Notes under the pieces: model-generated
What the model was told of the DNA's origin: nothing
Databases searched by the model: none
What the model saw: the letters and a program-made list of their open reading frames with translations, nothing else
Translations under genes and position numbers: made by a program
Assembly (NCBI GenBank): GCA_964036155.1
Contig: OZ038422.1
Span: 34,991,201-35,055,200, forward strand
DNA length: 64,000 nt
Reading direction: 5' to 3'
DNA from: Diploscapter coronatus
Lineage: Eukaryota > Nematoda > Chromadorea > Rhabditida > Rhabditidae
Shown: positions 12,001 through 24,100 of the stretch, in pieces
How positions within the stretch are numbered: the first letter of the stretch is position 1
Layout: each line of letters opens with the position of its first letter

Positions 12001-14912
12001 GATAGATATTTCCTTACGCTGGTTTTAGATACAGACATTGCAACGCTTTCGAGCCGCAAGAAATGCTCTTTTCTCTCTCGATAAGGCACATTATCTGATT
12101 TCATGCGGTTAATCGTGGCTCGAAAATATTGCAACGTATTTAGGTAACAAAGATTTAAAATACAAAAAAGCACTGAACCTTCAGAAGACAGGAATTTAGC
12201 GCCACGCTGTGAATTGACGCTGTCCTATCCAACCCCACTGTAGCTATGCGAAGGTTTGAGTCTGAAAAGGAATATTATTGATTTTTGAAGCTTCACTTTG
12301 ACAACTAATGACCCTTTTACAATTTTTGAAAAGGTTAGTCTTTTTAGAAATATGCGAATAAGATGGATTTTAAATATTTAAGAAAATTAATCTATAAGAG
12401 TTAGTTCTTCTGAGCTCTTAAAAATTCAAAAATATGGTCAACGAAAATTGCTTACCTGGCGACAAAGAAAGCGACAAATCGGTGACTGCCATGTAGTGGG
12501 CGGTCCATTTGCGAATTGGAGAAGTAGTCGAATCGCCACGGTTTGCATCCAAAAGGCTGAGAAATGAAATTTTAACTCTTTGAAAAATTCGATGTTTCAA
12601 AGATCCTAAGGTAAAATTTCAAAATGTTTAAATTCAGTAGTGTTTGCAAGAAGTCATATTTTCAAAAATCAACAAAATATGTTTCACCTATCACTCTAAA
12701 GAAACTATCGAATTGCTCTTCCGCTAGCTTACAAGAAATATTATAACTTCAAGAATATCCCAAATAAGTTTCAACAAACTACCCTTGAAAAATCAAATTT
12801 TATCGTTGCTGTCCACAAAGAATAACCTCAACTATAAAAGTTTCATAGGAATTCTCTTATACGAACTTCAGGCCCCAACCTTACTAGCTTATAAGAAGAA
12901 TAACGTTTTTCTCGAGATCAATAAAATCTGTTTCACAAAATCTTAAAGTAAAGAACATAAATCTTCAGAATCAGTAGTTTACAAAAAGAGTTATTTTTTT
13001 CAGAAAAGCAAAAATTTTCTAAAACAAAAAAAAAAAGAAAAACCCACTCGACAACCACATAGACCTGGAGCACGCCGTCTTTGCCCGCAGTGACGAGAAG
13101 GCTTTCGTCCAGGGACAAATCAATTTTGACAATCGGCTGGTAGTGCGCTTCGAATGCGCAAAGCAACTCGCCGGAGAGGAGCTGAAATTAAAAAAAATTA
13201 AACTTAGATTTGAAAATAGGATTTTTTTTCTAAAAATATTTTGATGCAAGTTTCAGAAAATTGATAAATTTTTAAAGATTTCTGAAATCGCAGTGGATCA
13301 GATGTAAGCGCGATTTTATTTTAAAATCGAAAATCTTCATTCTAGAAAGTACCAAAATAAGTTTAAAAAAATAGGTCAGTTCTTCAGAATTTTCGGAATC
13401 CCAATAACCAAAGACACGGAATAATTAAAAACGTAAAAATGTTTAGAAATACAAATTTTAAAATGATAAACTTAAACAAAATGAAAAGAAAAATCGACTG
13501 ACCGACCAAACGAAGATCTGATTTCGGATCGCGGCGAAGAGGATCGTTCCATCTCCCGTGGCACACATCGACTCGATTGGGCCGGGAAGTACGGCTCTGG
13601 AAAGGTTTGTTTTTTTTTTCTTTTTAATTTTAAAATAAAATCGAATTTTTGGTCATAAAATTCAAATTTCGCTTAAAATTTATGAAAAGAAAAGTCGGTA
13701 ACTTCAAGGAATTTCCAAATCCACAAAAATGACCTCTCTTTGAAAAGCGCAGTAAAATTCTCCTAATTTTCAAGATTACTGTAGATTATCGTACTTTGCA
13801 TAGAATCGGTCATGGTTGGGCGTGGCGATCGCGTGCAACAGGCCTCTGTCCTTGACGGACGAGAGCAAGTGGTCGTGACGAGCCCCTGAAGTCAGCATTA
13901 TCTCAAAGAGAGTTGGGGTAATGATATTTATAAAATTCGTTTTTCCATAAATTTCAAATCGTTTTCAGCAAGATTCGCTATTTTCAAATAAAAGTGAATT
14001 TTCTGTTTCACAAGAACGCTTTATAAAATTTGGAAAGTTGATATCCGATATGCCATCGCTACGCAAATTACTCCCCTTTTCACGTATAAGCAACAGACGA
14101 GAAAAGAAAAAAACGGAAAAATAGCGCAGATTTCCTTCTATAACAAGAGAATAACCGTAATCGTCACTATATCAATAGGCCAATTACTGATTTATGACAA
14201 ATTTTATCTCCCGCTTTGAGAGACACATAAAAAGGGAAAAGAGGAGCCATGTAACGTAGTGGCTACAAAATAAGACTTCAATTATAAAATAGACATTCAA
14301 ATAAAATAAAATCAACCAATCAAAATCGCGGTCCCGTTCACCGAGCCCTGAAGCTGTGCGCCTTTGTAGGACCAAGTGGACACGCCCGTTCGCGGGTCGA
14401 CGAGGATCGACGGGTACGGGTCGGACGTCGAGGCGCTCACGAATAGCACCTGAAATTTCGTGTAAAAAATTCAAATTCAAAAGAATCAAAATTTCACGCA
14501 TATTTTTAAGGCCCCCTGTATTATGCACCGACACCGTCTCTTTCTTATTTCCCTTTTGCCTACATTCTCTCACCCTAAAATCCGACGTCTAATACAGCGG
14601 GGTGTCGGTGTATCAGCGGTGCATAATGCAGAAGGCCTTTTTAAAGAGAACTCTGGAAAAATTTGAAGAAAAATATTTTTGAGGATAACTACAAGAAAGT
14701 CTGGACAGATTTGAAAAATTTCGAACTGTATGAAACGAGATCATGTGTTGTATTGAGAGACGGGAAGGAATGCTCCTTTTCTCTCGATAAGACATATTAT
14801 CTAGCTTCATGCAATTACAAATTTTCCAAATCAGAGTATTTTACTTTATCTTAATTTTTTTTGAATTTACCTCCGGATGCCTGGACTCCAAGTCGCTGAT
14901 GGTTTTGCTCAT
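9033..14912 (-). CDS. wdr-18: WDR18/Ipi3-like WD-repeat protein (pre-60S assembly)
   Basis: Seventeen exons: 14912-14871, 14449-14317, 13885-13795, 13596-13503, 13181-13048, 12556-12456, 12261-12179, 11825-11718, 11380-11292, 11038-10945, 10470-10386, 10320-10232, 10070-10014, 9961-9902, 9797-9690, 9532-9388, 9160-9033; 546 residues. Beta-propeller blades are clear, for example SGDKSGKYCIWDIRS (blade with WD) and VTAGKDGVLQVYVVV. A motif like WDR18's PGPV (here LPGPIESMCAT) sits between early blades. The C-terminus is an acidic segment followed by a short helix (IVALKAEITRLKSINAELYKF), matching the WDR18 C-terminal coiled coil. WDR18/Ipi3 works with PELP1/Rix1 and TEX10/Ipi1 in removing ITS2 and maturing the large ribosomal subunit in the nucleus. 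A 3' splice site (TTATTTCAG) lies 6 nt before the ATG. Three hairpin elements sit in its introns. Confidence 0.85.
10558..10706. repeat. hairpin element, arm type B (copy 1)
   Basis: Arms GACTTCTCAAAACGCGACTCGCAG and GCGAG...GAGTCTTGAGAAGTC enclose the shared core (AATAGTATATCTTTTCGAGAG, GCTCTTTT, TCTCTTAATATGACACACC). It lies in a WDR18 intron and is closely related to 21418-21540. Confidence 0.75.
12034..12137. repeat. hairpin element, arm type A
   Basis: GACATTGCAACGCTTTCGAG and CTCGAAAATATTGCAACG are the arms. The core has GCTCTTTTCTCTCTCGATAAG but lacks the left half found in longer copies. Intronic in the WDR18 gene. Confidence 0.75.
14512..14638. repeat. inverted repeat, unrelated arms
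   Basis: AGGCCCCCTGTATTATGCACCGACACC pairs imperfectly with GGTGTCGGTG...GGTGCATAATGCAGAAGGCCT. The spacer is pyrimidine-rich (TCTCTTTCTTATTTCCC). It lies in the first WDR18 intron, next to the type A copy at 14704. Confidence 0.7.
14704..14833. repeat. hairpin element, arm type A (diverged)
   Basis: Arms GATTTGAAAAATTTCGAACTG and CAATTACAAATTTTCC flank ATGAAACGAGATCATGTG, GAGAGACGGGAAGGAATGCTC and TTTTCTCTCGATAAGACAT. Same core as 24905-25045, with more worn arms. Confidence 0.65.
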
Positions 14913-15666
14913 TGAATTCTGAAATAAATGGGATTATTTTTGAATTCGATAAATTAAAGGCAGGTATCAGTAGGTGTTAAAACCTATAATTCGCATTTTC
15001 TCTCAAAAATCCTATTTTTTAGATTTATTCAAGATTGTACCTGAAAGAAATGCCGAAATACACTAATAATGGCAACAATAAGTCAAGATATAAAAGCTAG
15101 AATAAATAATACTAGACAACTAAAAACTGAAAAGAGCGTCTTGGAAATTTCACTTACCACCAATTCGGAATCAAGAAAAGTGGGTGAATTTGCCAAAAAA
15201 GGCAAATTTTAAAAATTGGAAAATCAAGTATTATGGAATGACATGACAAGTAGTAAAACTGCGCAAAGTGGATATTATGAAGTGGCGAGAGAGCTTACAT
15301 TTTTGAAAACAACACCGTATTCTTAGACCTCATCAAAAATATGGCTAGAATAGTTCAAATCCAAAAAAGGGACTACTTGTAAACCGTAATTCCTCAAGCT
15401 ATGCCAAATAGTGTATGATTTGGGTAGGGCTTGGGTGATAGGTTCTCTTTTCCCAGACTATTTCGCCTGACTTGAGAGTTTATGGTTTCCAAGTTGCCAA
15501 CAATTGCTACAGAAAAACTAAAAGAAGAGGGTACATGAAAGAATAACTAAAAATAAGCAAAATCAAGAAAAAATCTAATTTTCGACCTAGCGCAAAAAAT
15601 TCAAATTTTAGTAAAAATCAGGTTCTCGGCCGAAATCGACTTTCGACCAATTTGACCTAAATCTTG
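14913..15666. other. gap between coq-1 and WDR18 genes
   Basis: 754 bp between two genes on the same strand. No exon or recognisable RNA was seen. It could be an ordinary promoter region or a long operon spacer; the sequence does not decide. Confidence 0.4.
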
Positions 15667-18600
15667 TTATGAGCTTCTATCCAATTGCGTCAGCGCAATC
15701 TCTAGCAACGAATCGGCAACACCGTTTGAGTTTGGCAAAGTGGCGGCCTGAAATTTTTTTAAAAATATTAATTCCGCATTCAAAAAATGTTTAAAGAAAT
15801 TTAACTCCTATTTTCTAAAAAAAAAAGACGAAAATTAGGTTCCGATAAAAATCTAGAAATAAAAACTATTTTCTAAGTTTAAAAGAATTGGAAAATCTAT
15901 TTCTTTAGTTTTTTTTTTAAAATGAAACGATTACCAATCTAGCAGCTTCAGTCGAGTAGAATCTGGCGAGTTGCCTTGCTTTCTCTGGGCCACTCGAATT
16001 GACGACCATTTCGTGGGCTTTTTCCGAATCCCCCTCTTCGCTGAATTTTCTCGACATCAAAACGTACAGCTCAGGGTATTGCTCGGCGGCATAGATTAGC
16101 GGGCAAGTCGAGAGACCTGCAAATTTTCATTTATTTATTTCTTGAAGAAAAAAGGATACTCACACTGTTAGATGGGAACAGATAATTTGAATTCAAGTTT
16201 GGTCAAAATATAACTGATACTTTAAGATATTTTTCAAGCATGGTAAAAGCACTTTAACCTGGCTCGGACTAATAATTCGAAAGTCTAATATGGTATATGA
16301 TTATCCTTGAAATCTAATCAAATAAGGAAAGAGTCAGATATTTTCTCTTTTCCGAAATCTTAAAACCCACCCAATTTCAGGTCATTTGATGTCGGTTTGC
16401 CCAGATCCTCTTGCGATGCGACGAAATCCAGCAAATCATCGATAATTTGGAACGCCATTCCGATATTCTTGCCGTACTCAAACGCCACGTTTTCTAGGGA
16501 CTTATCCGCCTCTAGAATTTTTTCATTGTTTAAAGGTCGATTAAAAACAAATTGTATTTTTTTAAATTTCAACTTATAATTTCTTCAAATATTTTTTTTC
16601 AAAAAATGAACTTTTCAAGAAGTCAATCTTAGATTTAATTTTTTAATAATAACAAAAAATAAACCTGCTAAAACCGCCACACTTTTACAAGAATTCGCAA
16701 ATAGGCTGGCGGTTTTCTTATAGACCCTCCTTAGATAATCATCCATTAGATTTTCCCTGTTTATCAATTGCATTTGGAGAAATTCGCCCTGAAATTTAGG
16801 TTTTTAGAATTTTTTTTTTTAAATCTCACCAAAACGAGATCTTCAATAATCGATGCCATGATAGAGATCACGTTTGGTCGTCCAATTGAGCAAAGCACCT
16901 GAGTGGCTCGGGCTAGAATGTAGTCACCCACGAGAACTGCCTGCAAACACAGGTCTTCAAGTTTTGGGCACGGTCTTGTTAGACATAGCAGCTAAAAGAA
17001 AGGAGAAATAGCATATAAAAGCGCAGTTATAGACAGCAAGAAAAAGATGAGTTTTCTTGCTTTTCTCGTTGTCTGTCATCGCGGCTTTTCCATGCTATTT
17101 TTCCTTTCTTCTCGCTGTCATGTTTAGTATGGAAGCGTCAAAAACTTTAAGGCCTGCTGGAAAATGAAAGACTAGGGAAAACATTTTAAGGTATGGAAAC
17201 TAAATATGTATCGCAAGTAATAAAATGCCCACATTTCAGTGGCTTTGAAACAAATGCAAAGCATTTTTTCTTTCTAAAATACTTTTAAAAATCTACTTAT
17301 GAAAAATGAACGAAATTTTCAGAAAATCATTGAATATCTGCACTAGATAACGAAGGAATGAAAGTTGAAAAATTAAGACCGTTTTTGACGTTGTTTTAAA
17401 ACTTATTTAAGACTCTTTGTTTGAAAATAAAGGCATCCCCACCGTTTTATTGCCATACGCTGAATTGATGGTTGCCCTGCCCCTTCTGGTTTCAGCCTCA
17501 TCGATGACGTCGTCGTGAATCAATGAGGCAGTGTGGATCATCTCGGCGATTTTCCCGATTTTATACTGGCTCTCCGTGATTTCTAACGATTCCAATTTGG
17601 GGCTGAAAATAATGCTTTTTAAAATTTTTCTCAAGCCAGGAAAAACGATCGTCAGAAACTTCTTGAGACCCATCTAGTGTATTTTTTCTTAAGAATTTTT
17701 CCTCTATAACATGTAGTTAGTTAAACTTTTCGCCAATGCGACCTGGTATGATAACTGATTTCGCTCGTGCGACCTGCCCCCTAGTTTATTTTTGTCTGAC
17801 GAGAGTGCCCCCTAGGTCTGATTTTTCTGCACATTAAATTTATGATATTTATCAGAAAAGAAGTAACCTACTGTAGGAAAGTTGTTTTTGCTATTCGTTT
17901 TAAATTACTTTTATTTAAAGAAATTTAATATAGCAGGAATTTTGTTAAATAATAACCTGAATTTATTGGTTTGAGCTCCTGCTTCATTGCACGCCGAGGC
18001 CATTAGAAGAGCCACCATCGGGCGGAACATTTTGCCGCCCTGAAATAAATAAATTTTAGAGAGATATTTCATTCTTTTTTTGATATAAATATCATGAATG
18101 AACGAATAAATCATTTGAACTAGTTTCAGAAATCTCATAGTGAAAAGTGTAAAACCTCCTATCTGACTGGAATTTTATCGTAAAATAATACGTTTCTATT
18201 TAAAAAAAAAAGGATAAGTTTCACAATTTCCAAAATTATAAGCTTTAATAAAAAGTATTTGGGGTAAAACCAAAGTTTTCAAACCCACTCTCTCAAAGTA
18301 GGCCCTCGCGATTTGATCGAATTCGACTACGGGTTGCTGTTGGAGTGGGTCGTTGTCTTCGTTGACAACATTCCTGACTGGATGCGTGGAAAATTCCGTT
18401 ATGAGGTCGGTCTGAAATTCAAATTTTTATTTTCCTAAAAAATAAAAAAAGAAGAAAAATTTCTAAAAAGAAAAAATAAGTAAAATTTTAAAATCCACCT
18501 GCAACTGAGTTTTCCGCTGCACGATGAAATTCGGCATTTTCGGTTGTTTCTTTTCCGTCTGGACATTCGAAACTTTCCTATAAGAAAAATGTTAAAAGTC

Positions 18601-18999
18601 GTCTAAAAACAATTTTAAAAAATGTGAACCTAAAATATTTTCACCTTGTGAATAAGTTCGCAAAAATATCATACTTCTTATAGAAAGTCTTTGAAACATA
18701 CAAAACTTCACAAATACAAAAAGATGGAAACTTCCCGTTTGTTTTAAACTTTAAAAATTTAATTTTTCTAAACGTGAACTCTTGAACTCGATCAAGCTAA
18801 GCTCTTGGCCTACTTTGTAGAAAGATTGTGAAACTTACTTGGAAGTAAAAAATACAAGATGCGGTTTTTAATGCCAGAAATTTTGAAACATGAAAAAGAT
18901 ATTTCAAAAAGCTGACCTGAATTGTCCCTGAATTGCCCTATTTTCAATTTTTAGGACCCTTAAAGTCCCAGGAATTTCCAGCCACCTGCCGAATTTCAT
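15667..18999 (-). CDS. coq-1: polyprenyl diphosphate synthase (ubiquinone side-chain, PDSS1/COQ1 type)
   Basis: Ten exons: 18999-18986, 18577-18499, 18411-18289, 18039-17957, 17602-17443, 16940-16830, 16788-16665, 16511-16371, 16116-15935, 15747-15667; 365 residues. It makes the long isoprenoid tail of ubiquinone from isopentenyl diphosphate in mitochondria. Family landmarks appear in order: GGKMFRPM from residue 73, first aspartate-rich motif [17 protein letters not shown] (DDVID at 130-134), [15 protein letters not shown], and second motif QIIDDLLDF (DDLLD at 256-260). The C-terminus has the usual GLSTCPL...ARQLARFYS region. The first exon is only 14 nt (MKFGR) and supplies the start of a basic mitochondrial presequence; this exon is the weakest part, and the ATG at 18540 in exon 2 is an alternative start. 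Introns hold a dispersed repeat (17690) and a hairpin (16978). Confidence 0.9.
16978..17127. repeat. imperfect hairpin in coq-1 intron
   Basis: AGACATAGCAGCTAAAAGAAAGGAGAAATAGCAT pairs with ATGCTATTTTTCCTTTCTTCTCGCTGTCATGTTT. The inner arms are GACAGCAAGAAAA and TTTTCTCGTTGTCTGTC. A non-coding hairpin element of about 150 bp. Confidence 0.7.
17690..17825 (+). repeat. dispersed repeat, copy 1
   Basis: Shares GCGACCTGGTAT-ATAACTG-GATTTCGCTC-TGCGA and GAAGTGCCCCCTAGGTCTGA-like blocks with 47140-47290, in the same order and orientation. It has no hairpin structure that I can see. This copy sits in a coq-1 intron. Confidence 0.6.
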
Positions 19000-19750
19000 C
19001 CCGCTCGCATCCGAAATTGATTCCACCAGAAATGATCGTTCGACGTACTCTATCGCATTTTCGCTGCAAAATCATTCCATGTTTCTATTTTCGCAGACAC
19101 CCCGGCCGGTTTTCGGAACATATCTTTCAACATGAGGAAAGATATGTGTTTTCTTCGAAGAAGAGAAACACAAACCGGGCAACGTCTATGAATTTTTATC
19201 AATTTTATGATCATTGGAATTGATTTTTATTTTCGACGATAACTATTCTTTCTCTCTCTCTCAGATTATTTTGGAGGGTGACCTTGTAGCCAATTTTTTT
19301 GGGTAAATATGATCTTTGGAAAACTGGATCAAAATTGGTTCCTTCTTTACAAATTCAAAATAAAAAAAACAAAGAAAAATGCAAATAATCTGGTACTTTT
19401 GAGGGTGATAAAAACACTCCAAATGTTCTGAAATATATTCGAAAACAACTCCGATAAAAGATTTTATTTCGTGTGTCAAAGCCTCGAAGACCTAGCGACC
19501 AGGCTGAAATTCTAAAAATTAGAATTCCAGCGAAATCGCTTTTCGGAAAAAGAATTACCTAGATACGCTAAAAACTCTTGATGAAAAAGGTAGGTCCTTA
19601 CAAATTAAAGGCCCCTGTAAAATTTCTATCCAAATTTTATAATTAGTCAAAAATTGGAAAAATAAAGTCGTAGAGAGCAAATCTTACAAGGAGCCTAAAA
19701 GTCTATGAAAAATCGGATTGTGCCGGATTTCAGGGGGCTTCATATATCCT
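19000..19750. other. gap between ATP synthase e and coq-1 genes
   Basis: No supported exon. A splice-acceptor-like TTTGCAG on the minus strand near 19065 could be the trans-splice site of coq-1. The open frame at 18933-19223 (+) is unsupported. Confidence 0.4.
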
Positions 19751-20896
19751 CTAATCCTCTCTGAACAGATCCTCCATGCCCAACATCGAGACACCGTCTT
19801 GGAACGGAATGTTCATCATCTGAACACATTCGTGTTATTTTTCATTTTTAGGTATGTTTCAAAAAAATAGTATTTTTTAAAGTTTTCGAAGTACTCAATC
19901 TCAATCAATCTATCTTAATTTAGCCGAAAAAAAAGATTTCAGAGAAAAAGGCAGTCTTGTGCTATTTTCATTCCTTGCAAAAATTCGAACCACGCCTCAA
20001 AGGCAGCTACTATATAGCGGAGAAGACGGAGTCTCTAGTTAAGGAAAGGGTAGGGAAGGTGAAGGTAGGGAGAAATAGTGTGGGGGAAGACACCCTCCGT
20101 CATATAGCAGTTACCCCTTTCAAAATATTTTGTTAGGAAATCTTACAAGTTTTTCCAACAAGTGAAAATAAGGATAATAATAATTTGATGAAAATCTATT
20201 TTCTCAATACCTTTCTCTTAACTTGAAAAAAACTCAGAAATTAAGATAGGGCTGCATTTCAAAATTCAAAACGTTTCCCACTTTGAGCAGATAATTCAAA
20301 GCTGTTTTGATAAAGAAAACCAGAGTAGTTATTTTTCAGAAAATAAAAGCCCCCTGACCTTGAGCAGGTATCTGGTGCCGTCCTTGTCGGCCCACTTCTT
20401 CTGTTTGGCGGCTTCCTCTGCCTTGGCCACCGCCTTCTCGTGCTCCCAATCACGAATGTCTGCGTGGTACTCGCTGCAATTTTCTTCATTTTTAACATTT
20501 CTTTTTGTTTTAAGAACGAGTCTACTTTTATTCAACGAATAAAAAATTCGAATTTAAAATTGTTCTGTTCATCTGAATGCAGAATGCGCAATTTGAAACT
20601 TGATCATGCCGATTGTTTTTTGTTCGGAAAAATAGCCTCGAGTTATAATTTTTTACCAGTAGTGGCGCAAACGGAAGAATCCGTAGATGATGCCCAGTCC
20701 GAGAGCCGCATATCTGCAAAAAAAATTCCCTAAATTTGCTCCATTCCTTGGAATTTTTAGAAGTTTGTCTATTTTTTTTTTTTTAATTTCAAACAAATCC
20801 TTTGTAAAATATCTACCTGCCAGCCCTGATAAGGGGAGAGATGGTGACCGTCGGCGGCGCGACGACAACTGCGTTCGGGTGACGCGGGTAGGCCAT
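19751..20896 (-). CDS. mitochondrial ATP synthase subunit e (ATP5ME)
   Basis: Four exons (20896-20817, 20713-20657, 20473-20359, 19819-19751) encode 106 residues. The family signature VTISPLIRAGRYAALGLGI followed by IYGFFRL matches the subunit e N-terminal TM segment, which carries a GxxxG-like glycine pattern used for Fo dimerisation. A charged helical tail rich in Lys, Glu and Ala follows (EYHADIRDWEHEKAVAKAEE). Animal subunit e is usually about 70-100 residues, so the C-terminal 22 residues are a modest extension. The protein sits in the inner mitochondrial membrane and helps ATP synthase dimers form. TTTCCAG precedes the ATG by 10 nt, fitting trans-splicing. It starts 216 bp after the TCP11-like stop, so the two may share an operon. 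The last intron contains the repeat at 20002-20114. Confidence 0.85.
20002..20114. repeat. inverted-repeat element, arm type D (diverged)
   Basis: GGCAGCTACTATATAGCGGAG pairs with CGTCATATAGCAGTTACC. The interior contains TAAGGAAAGGGTAGGGAAGG, the complement of the pyrimidine block in the copies at 39600 and 44707. Located in an ATP synthase e intron. Confidence 0.6.
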
Positions 20897-21112
20897 CCTG
20901 AAGGCTCTGGAAATTCGAAAAATTAATTTAAAAACAAAAATGATTTTTCAAAAAATCAGATATTCCACGGTTTTCAAAACCGGTGTAGTAACCCTTCAAA
21001 AATGCAAAGAATATCAGAAAAAAACTCGTTTATACCGTAAAATACCCAGTCAATATGACGAAAATAAAAACAAGAAAATCAATAAATTACAGAAGGCAAG
21101 AACAAATTCAGA

Positions 21113-24100
21113 TCATTCTGAATTGTTTTGAGATTCTCCCTTAGGAACCAGGTCTTTGAGAATGTCCTCGTAAAGAACATTGAACGTTCTTCGGTTGTGC
21201 TGGCAAATGCGGAGATATCTTAAAACATTCTTTTACATCTTTCTAAAAAAGCAAATTTCAGAAAATACCTTGACATAAAAGCACCTAACTCCGACTGAAT
21301 GACTGAGAGACCGGGCAGGAGTCGTCTCGGAACGCTGATCGGATGCCGTAGCATCTCGCAGACAAATTCGCTGATACGATTGTCTGAAAATATCTTAGTA
21401 GTTTTGAATTCTATCCAGACTTTTCAAAACACGACCCGTAGAAAAATAGCACATCGCGTTTCGAGAAGGAGAAAAACCGGTATGCCCTTTTTCTCTCTTA
21501 ATACGACACATTATTTTTGCGGGTCGAGTTTTGAGAAGTCTGATTCCTTCTATTATTTTTTTTATTTAAACTGTTCTGTTTTTATTGTTATTTGTTTCCG
21601 AAAAAGATAAAATAAATTCCACCTTAGCCTTAGAAATAGCAGAATTTCAATAAATTATCCCCAGTTTTAATTGAAAACGGTCAAAGGTTTCCAAAATATG
21701 AAATTATAAAAACATTGAATGGATGGATGATTTTGGTAGGTTTCAAAGAAATCGAAAATCCCTTTTAACGTTCCTCTACTCGATTGTTATTATTATTTCT
21801 TCAAACCAGAACACAAAATTAATAATCTTTCTTTCAAACCCAAAAACAACCTTGTAAGAAAGCAACCGCACAAATTTGTCATCATCTCTAGGCACGTGAT
21901 GTGATGAGGGATAGGAATTAAGACTGCCTGGCGATAACTCATCAAATAAGGCATAATGCGGTTCGAAAAGCTTACAAGTCTGCCCAATAAATAAATCGAC
22001 TCACGAACTAGTGTTCTGACTTTATGTTGTTCATTCTCAATCCCTGTCAATTGTTGCTTCAATCCTTCAAGGACCTGCTTCTCTTCTTCCGTTTCTGCCC
22101 GTTCCCTAACCTGTTTCGTGCATTCCTCCGCCAACGCGTCAATTTGATTCGAAAGGTTCCTTAATTGGGCTAATTAAAATGAGTTGATTGCCCTAAATAT
22201 CTTAATGAAATTATTCTAATTAACTCACTTATCATCGATGTCGTTCGAGATAATCACCAGTCGATTCTTCAACTCTCGTTTGAAGTCGGGCAATTCGGAT
22301 ATCTGAAAATTTCGATCAAATGATTGCATTCGGGGGAACAATCACTAAAATTTGAAAATCGGATACTTTAAAACATAATGTTGAAGCTTATCCTTTTCAG
22401 AGTTATTAACAAATATTGGATGAAAGTACCATTAATTTTCAAAAGCATCAAATTTGAAGCATATGTTATAAAATCATCCTCAACTTAATTTCAATAAATA
22501 TCGAGAATTTTTTTTTTCAAAACCGAGAAAACAAATTCTAACCCTCTTCCCAGCGGCATTGCAAGTGACGAACACGAGAGTACAGACGATTTCCATTTGG
22601 AGGAACTTCTCTGCCAGAGCCGCGATCTGGGGCCTGTCCAGCAGCAGCGTCTCGGGGAAAATCTCCACCAGCAATTTTTCGACCAGACTGGAAATATCCA
22701 TTTATGCGTCCTATACAATTTACTATTAGATAGTATCTTTTCAAGATCGCTTTAAATTCTTTACATTGCTTTCCTGTGCAAATCTTATATCTTAGATAAG
22801 TTTCAGTTCATTTTGATAAACATAGAAATTCTCCATAATTCAGTTCTGAAAAGACACTGATTCCACCTATCAAGATTTGTTGAAACGTACAAATTTAAAC
22901 TTTCCTTCAAAGATTCGACTTTAAAATATCGAATATTAAATTTTCAAGAAAAGACTCCCTACCTAATATATCCCGTACTGGTGACATCATTTAGGAGGTC
23001 ACTCATTTTCCTCCCCTCACTTCCCGAGTCCCCTGTTGAAGTTGATGGTTCATCCGGTTTGGTGCGTTTTCCTGCAATCAACTCTTTTAAGCTCGATTTC
23101 TCCTATGATTACGGTACCTGGGAGCCCGTTTGCGTGAGCGCGCTGTTCATCTACAACCGTAGTCAGTCTGTTGTAGGAGGCCTCGATCCAGGTCTTTGTT
23201 TGATCCGCTCCAACTGAAAAATGGCTTTTTTTTTAAAAATGAATGTGAAAAATGGAATATCTTGAAATGATCGATGAGAAACTCGAACATTTTTGAAACT
23301 TATTTCAATTTTTAACGTTAGTTATGGACCGCTTGACCAAATTAACAAAAAAAAACTTATCATATTCTAAATTATGATTTTTTGAAACATAAGCTTTCTT
23401 CGAGGAAAAATCGAAGAAATTGATGCTTTTGTAAATCTTTCGAAAAAATCCTTTCCCTGAAACTTACACGGATTGTTCTTGAGCATTTTGTTGAAATCGT
23501 CGAATTCCAACTTTGCACTGTACTCCTCGATGGCCTCTCGATTCACGGACAGCTCGTAGTTGGCGAGGTCCGTTTTGATTAGTTCAATTAACTCGAAAAT
23601 TCCCCTAAATTTTTTTTTTATTTTCAAAGATAATCTCATTTTGAAGGAAACCTTCAGTGCAGATAAGTTCTTTGTTGAACTTTTAAAACTTGATTTTTCG
23701 AATATAAAACCCTACTTGATTAGAGGGACGATCTCCGTTTCTCTCTTGAGTTTTTCCACAACTTGGTCTCTCGCCGGTGCACAGAGTCTTCCCAGCACAT
23801 TCAAAACATATTGGGACACCTCCAGTACGTCAAACGCGTCCTGCTCCAGCTTGTCGCGAAGTTTTTCTGCAAATTCAAAATACTTTATTCTTTTAGATAG
23901 ATTTCGGTAAATTGCTATCTTCAAGGTCATTTCCAAGAATTCATTTTTTAGATTTTATTACGTATGAAAATACTTTTTAAGTTTACCAAAAACATATTTT
24001 TATAAAGTAAGCTTCAAAAATCCCACTTTTTCAAGGTCATTTCCAAGAATTGGTTCTGAGCCTTCTTTTCAATACTAAACTTGTCAAATCTTTCAGAAAA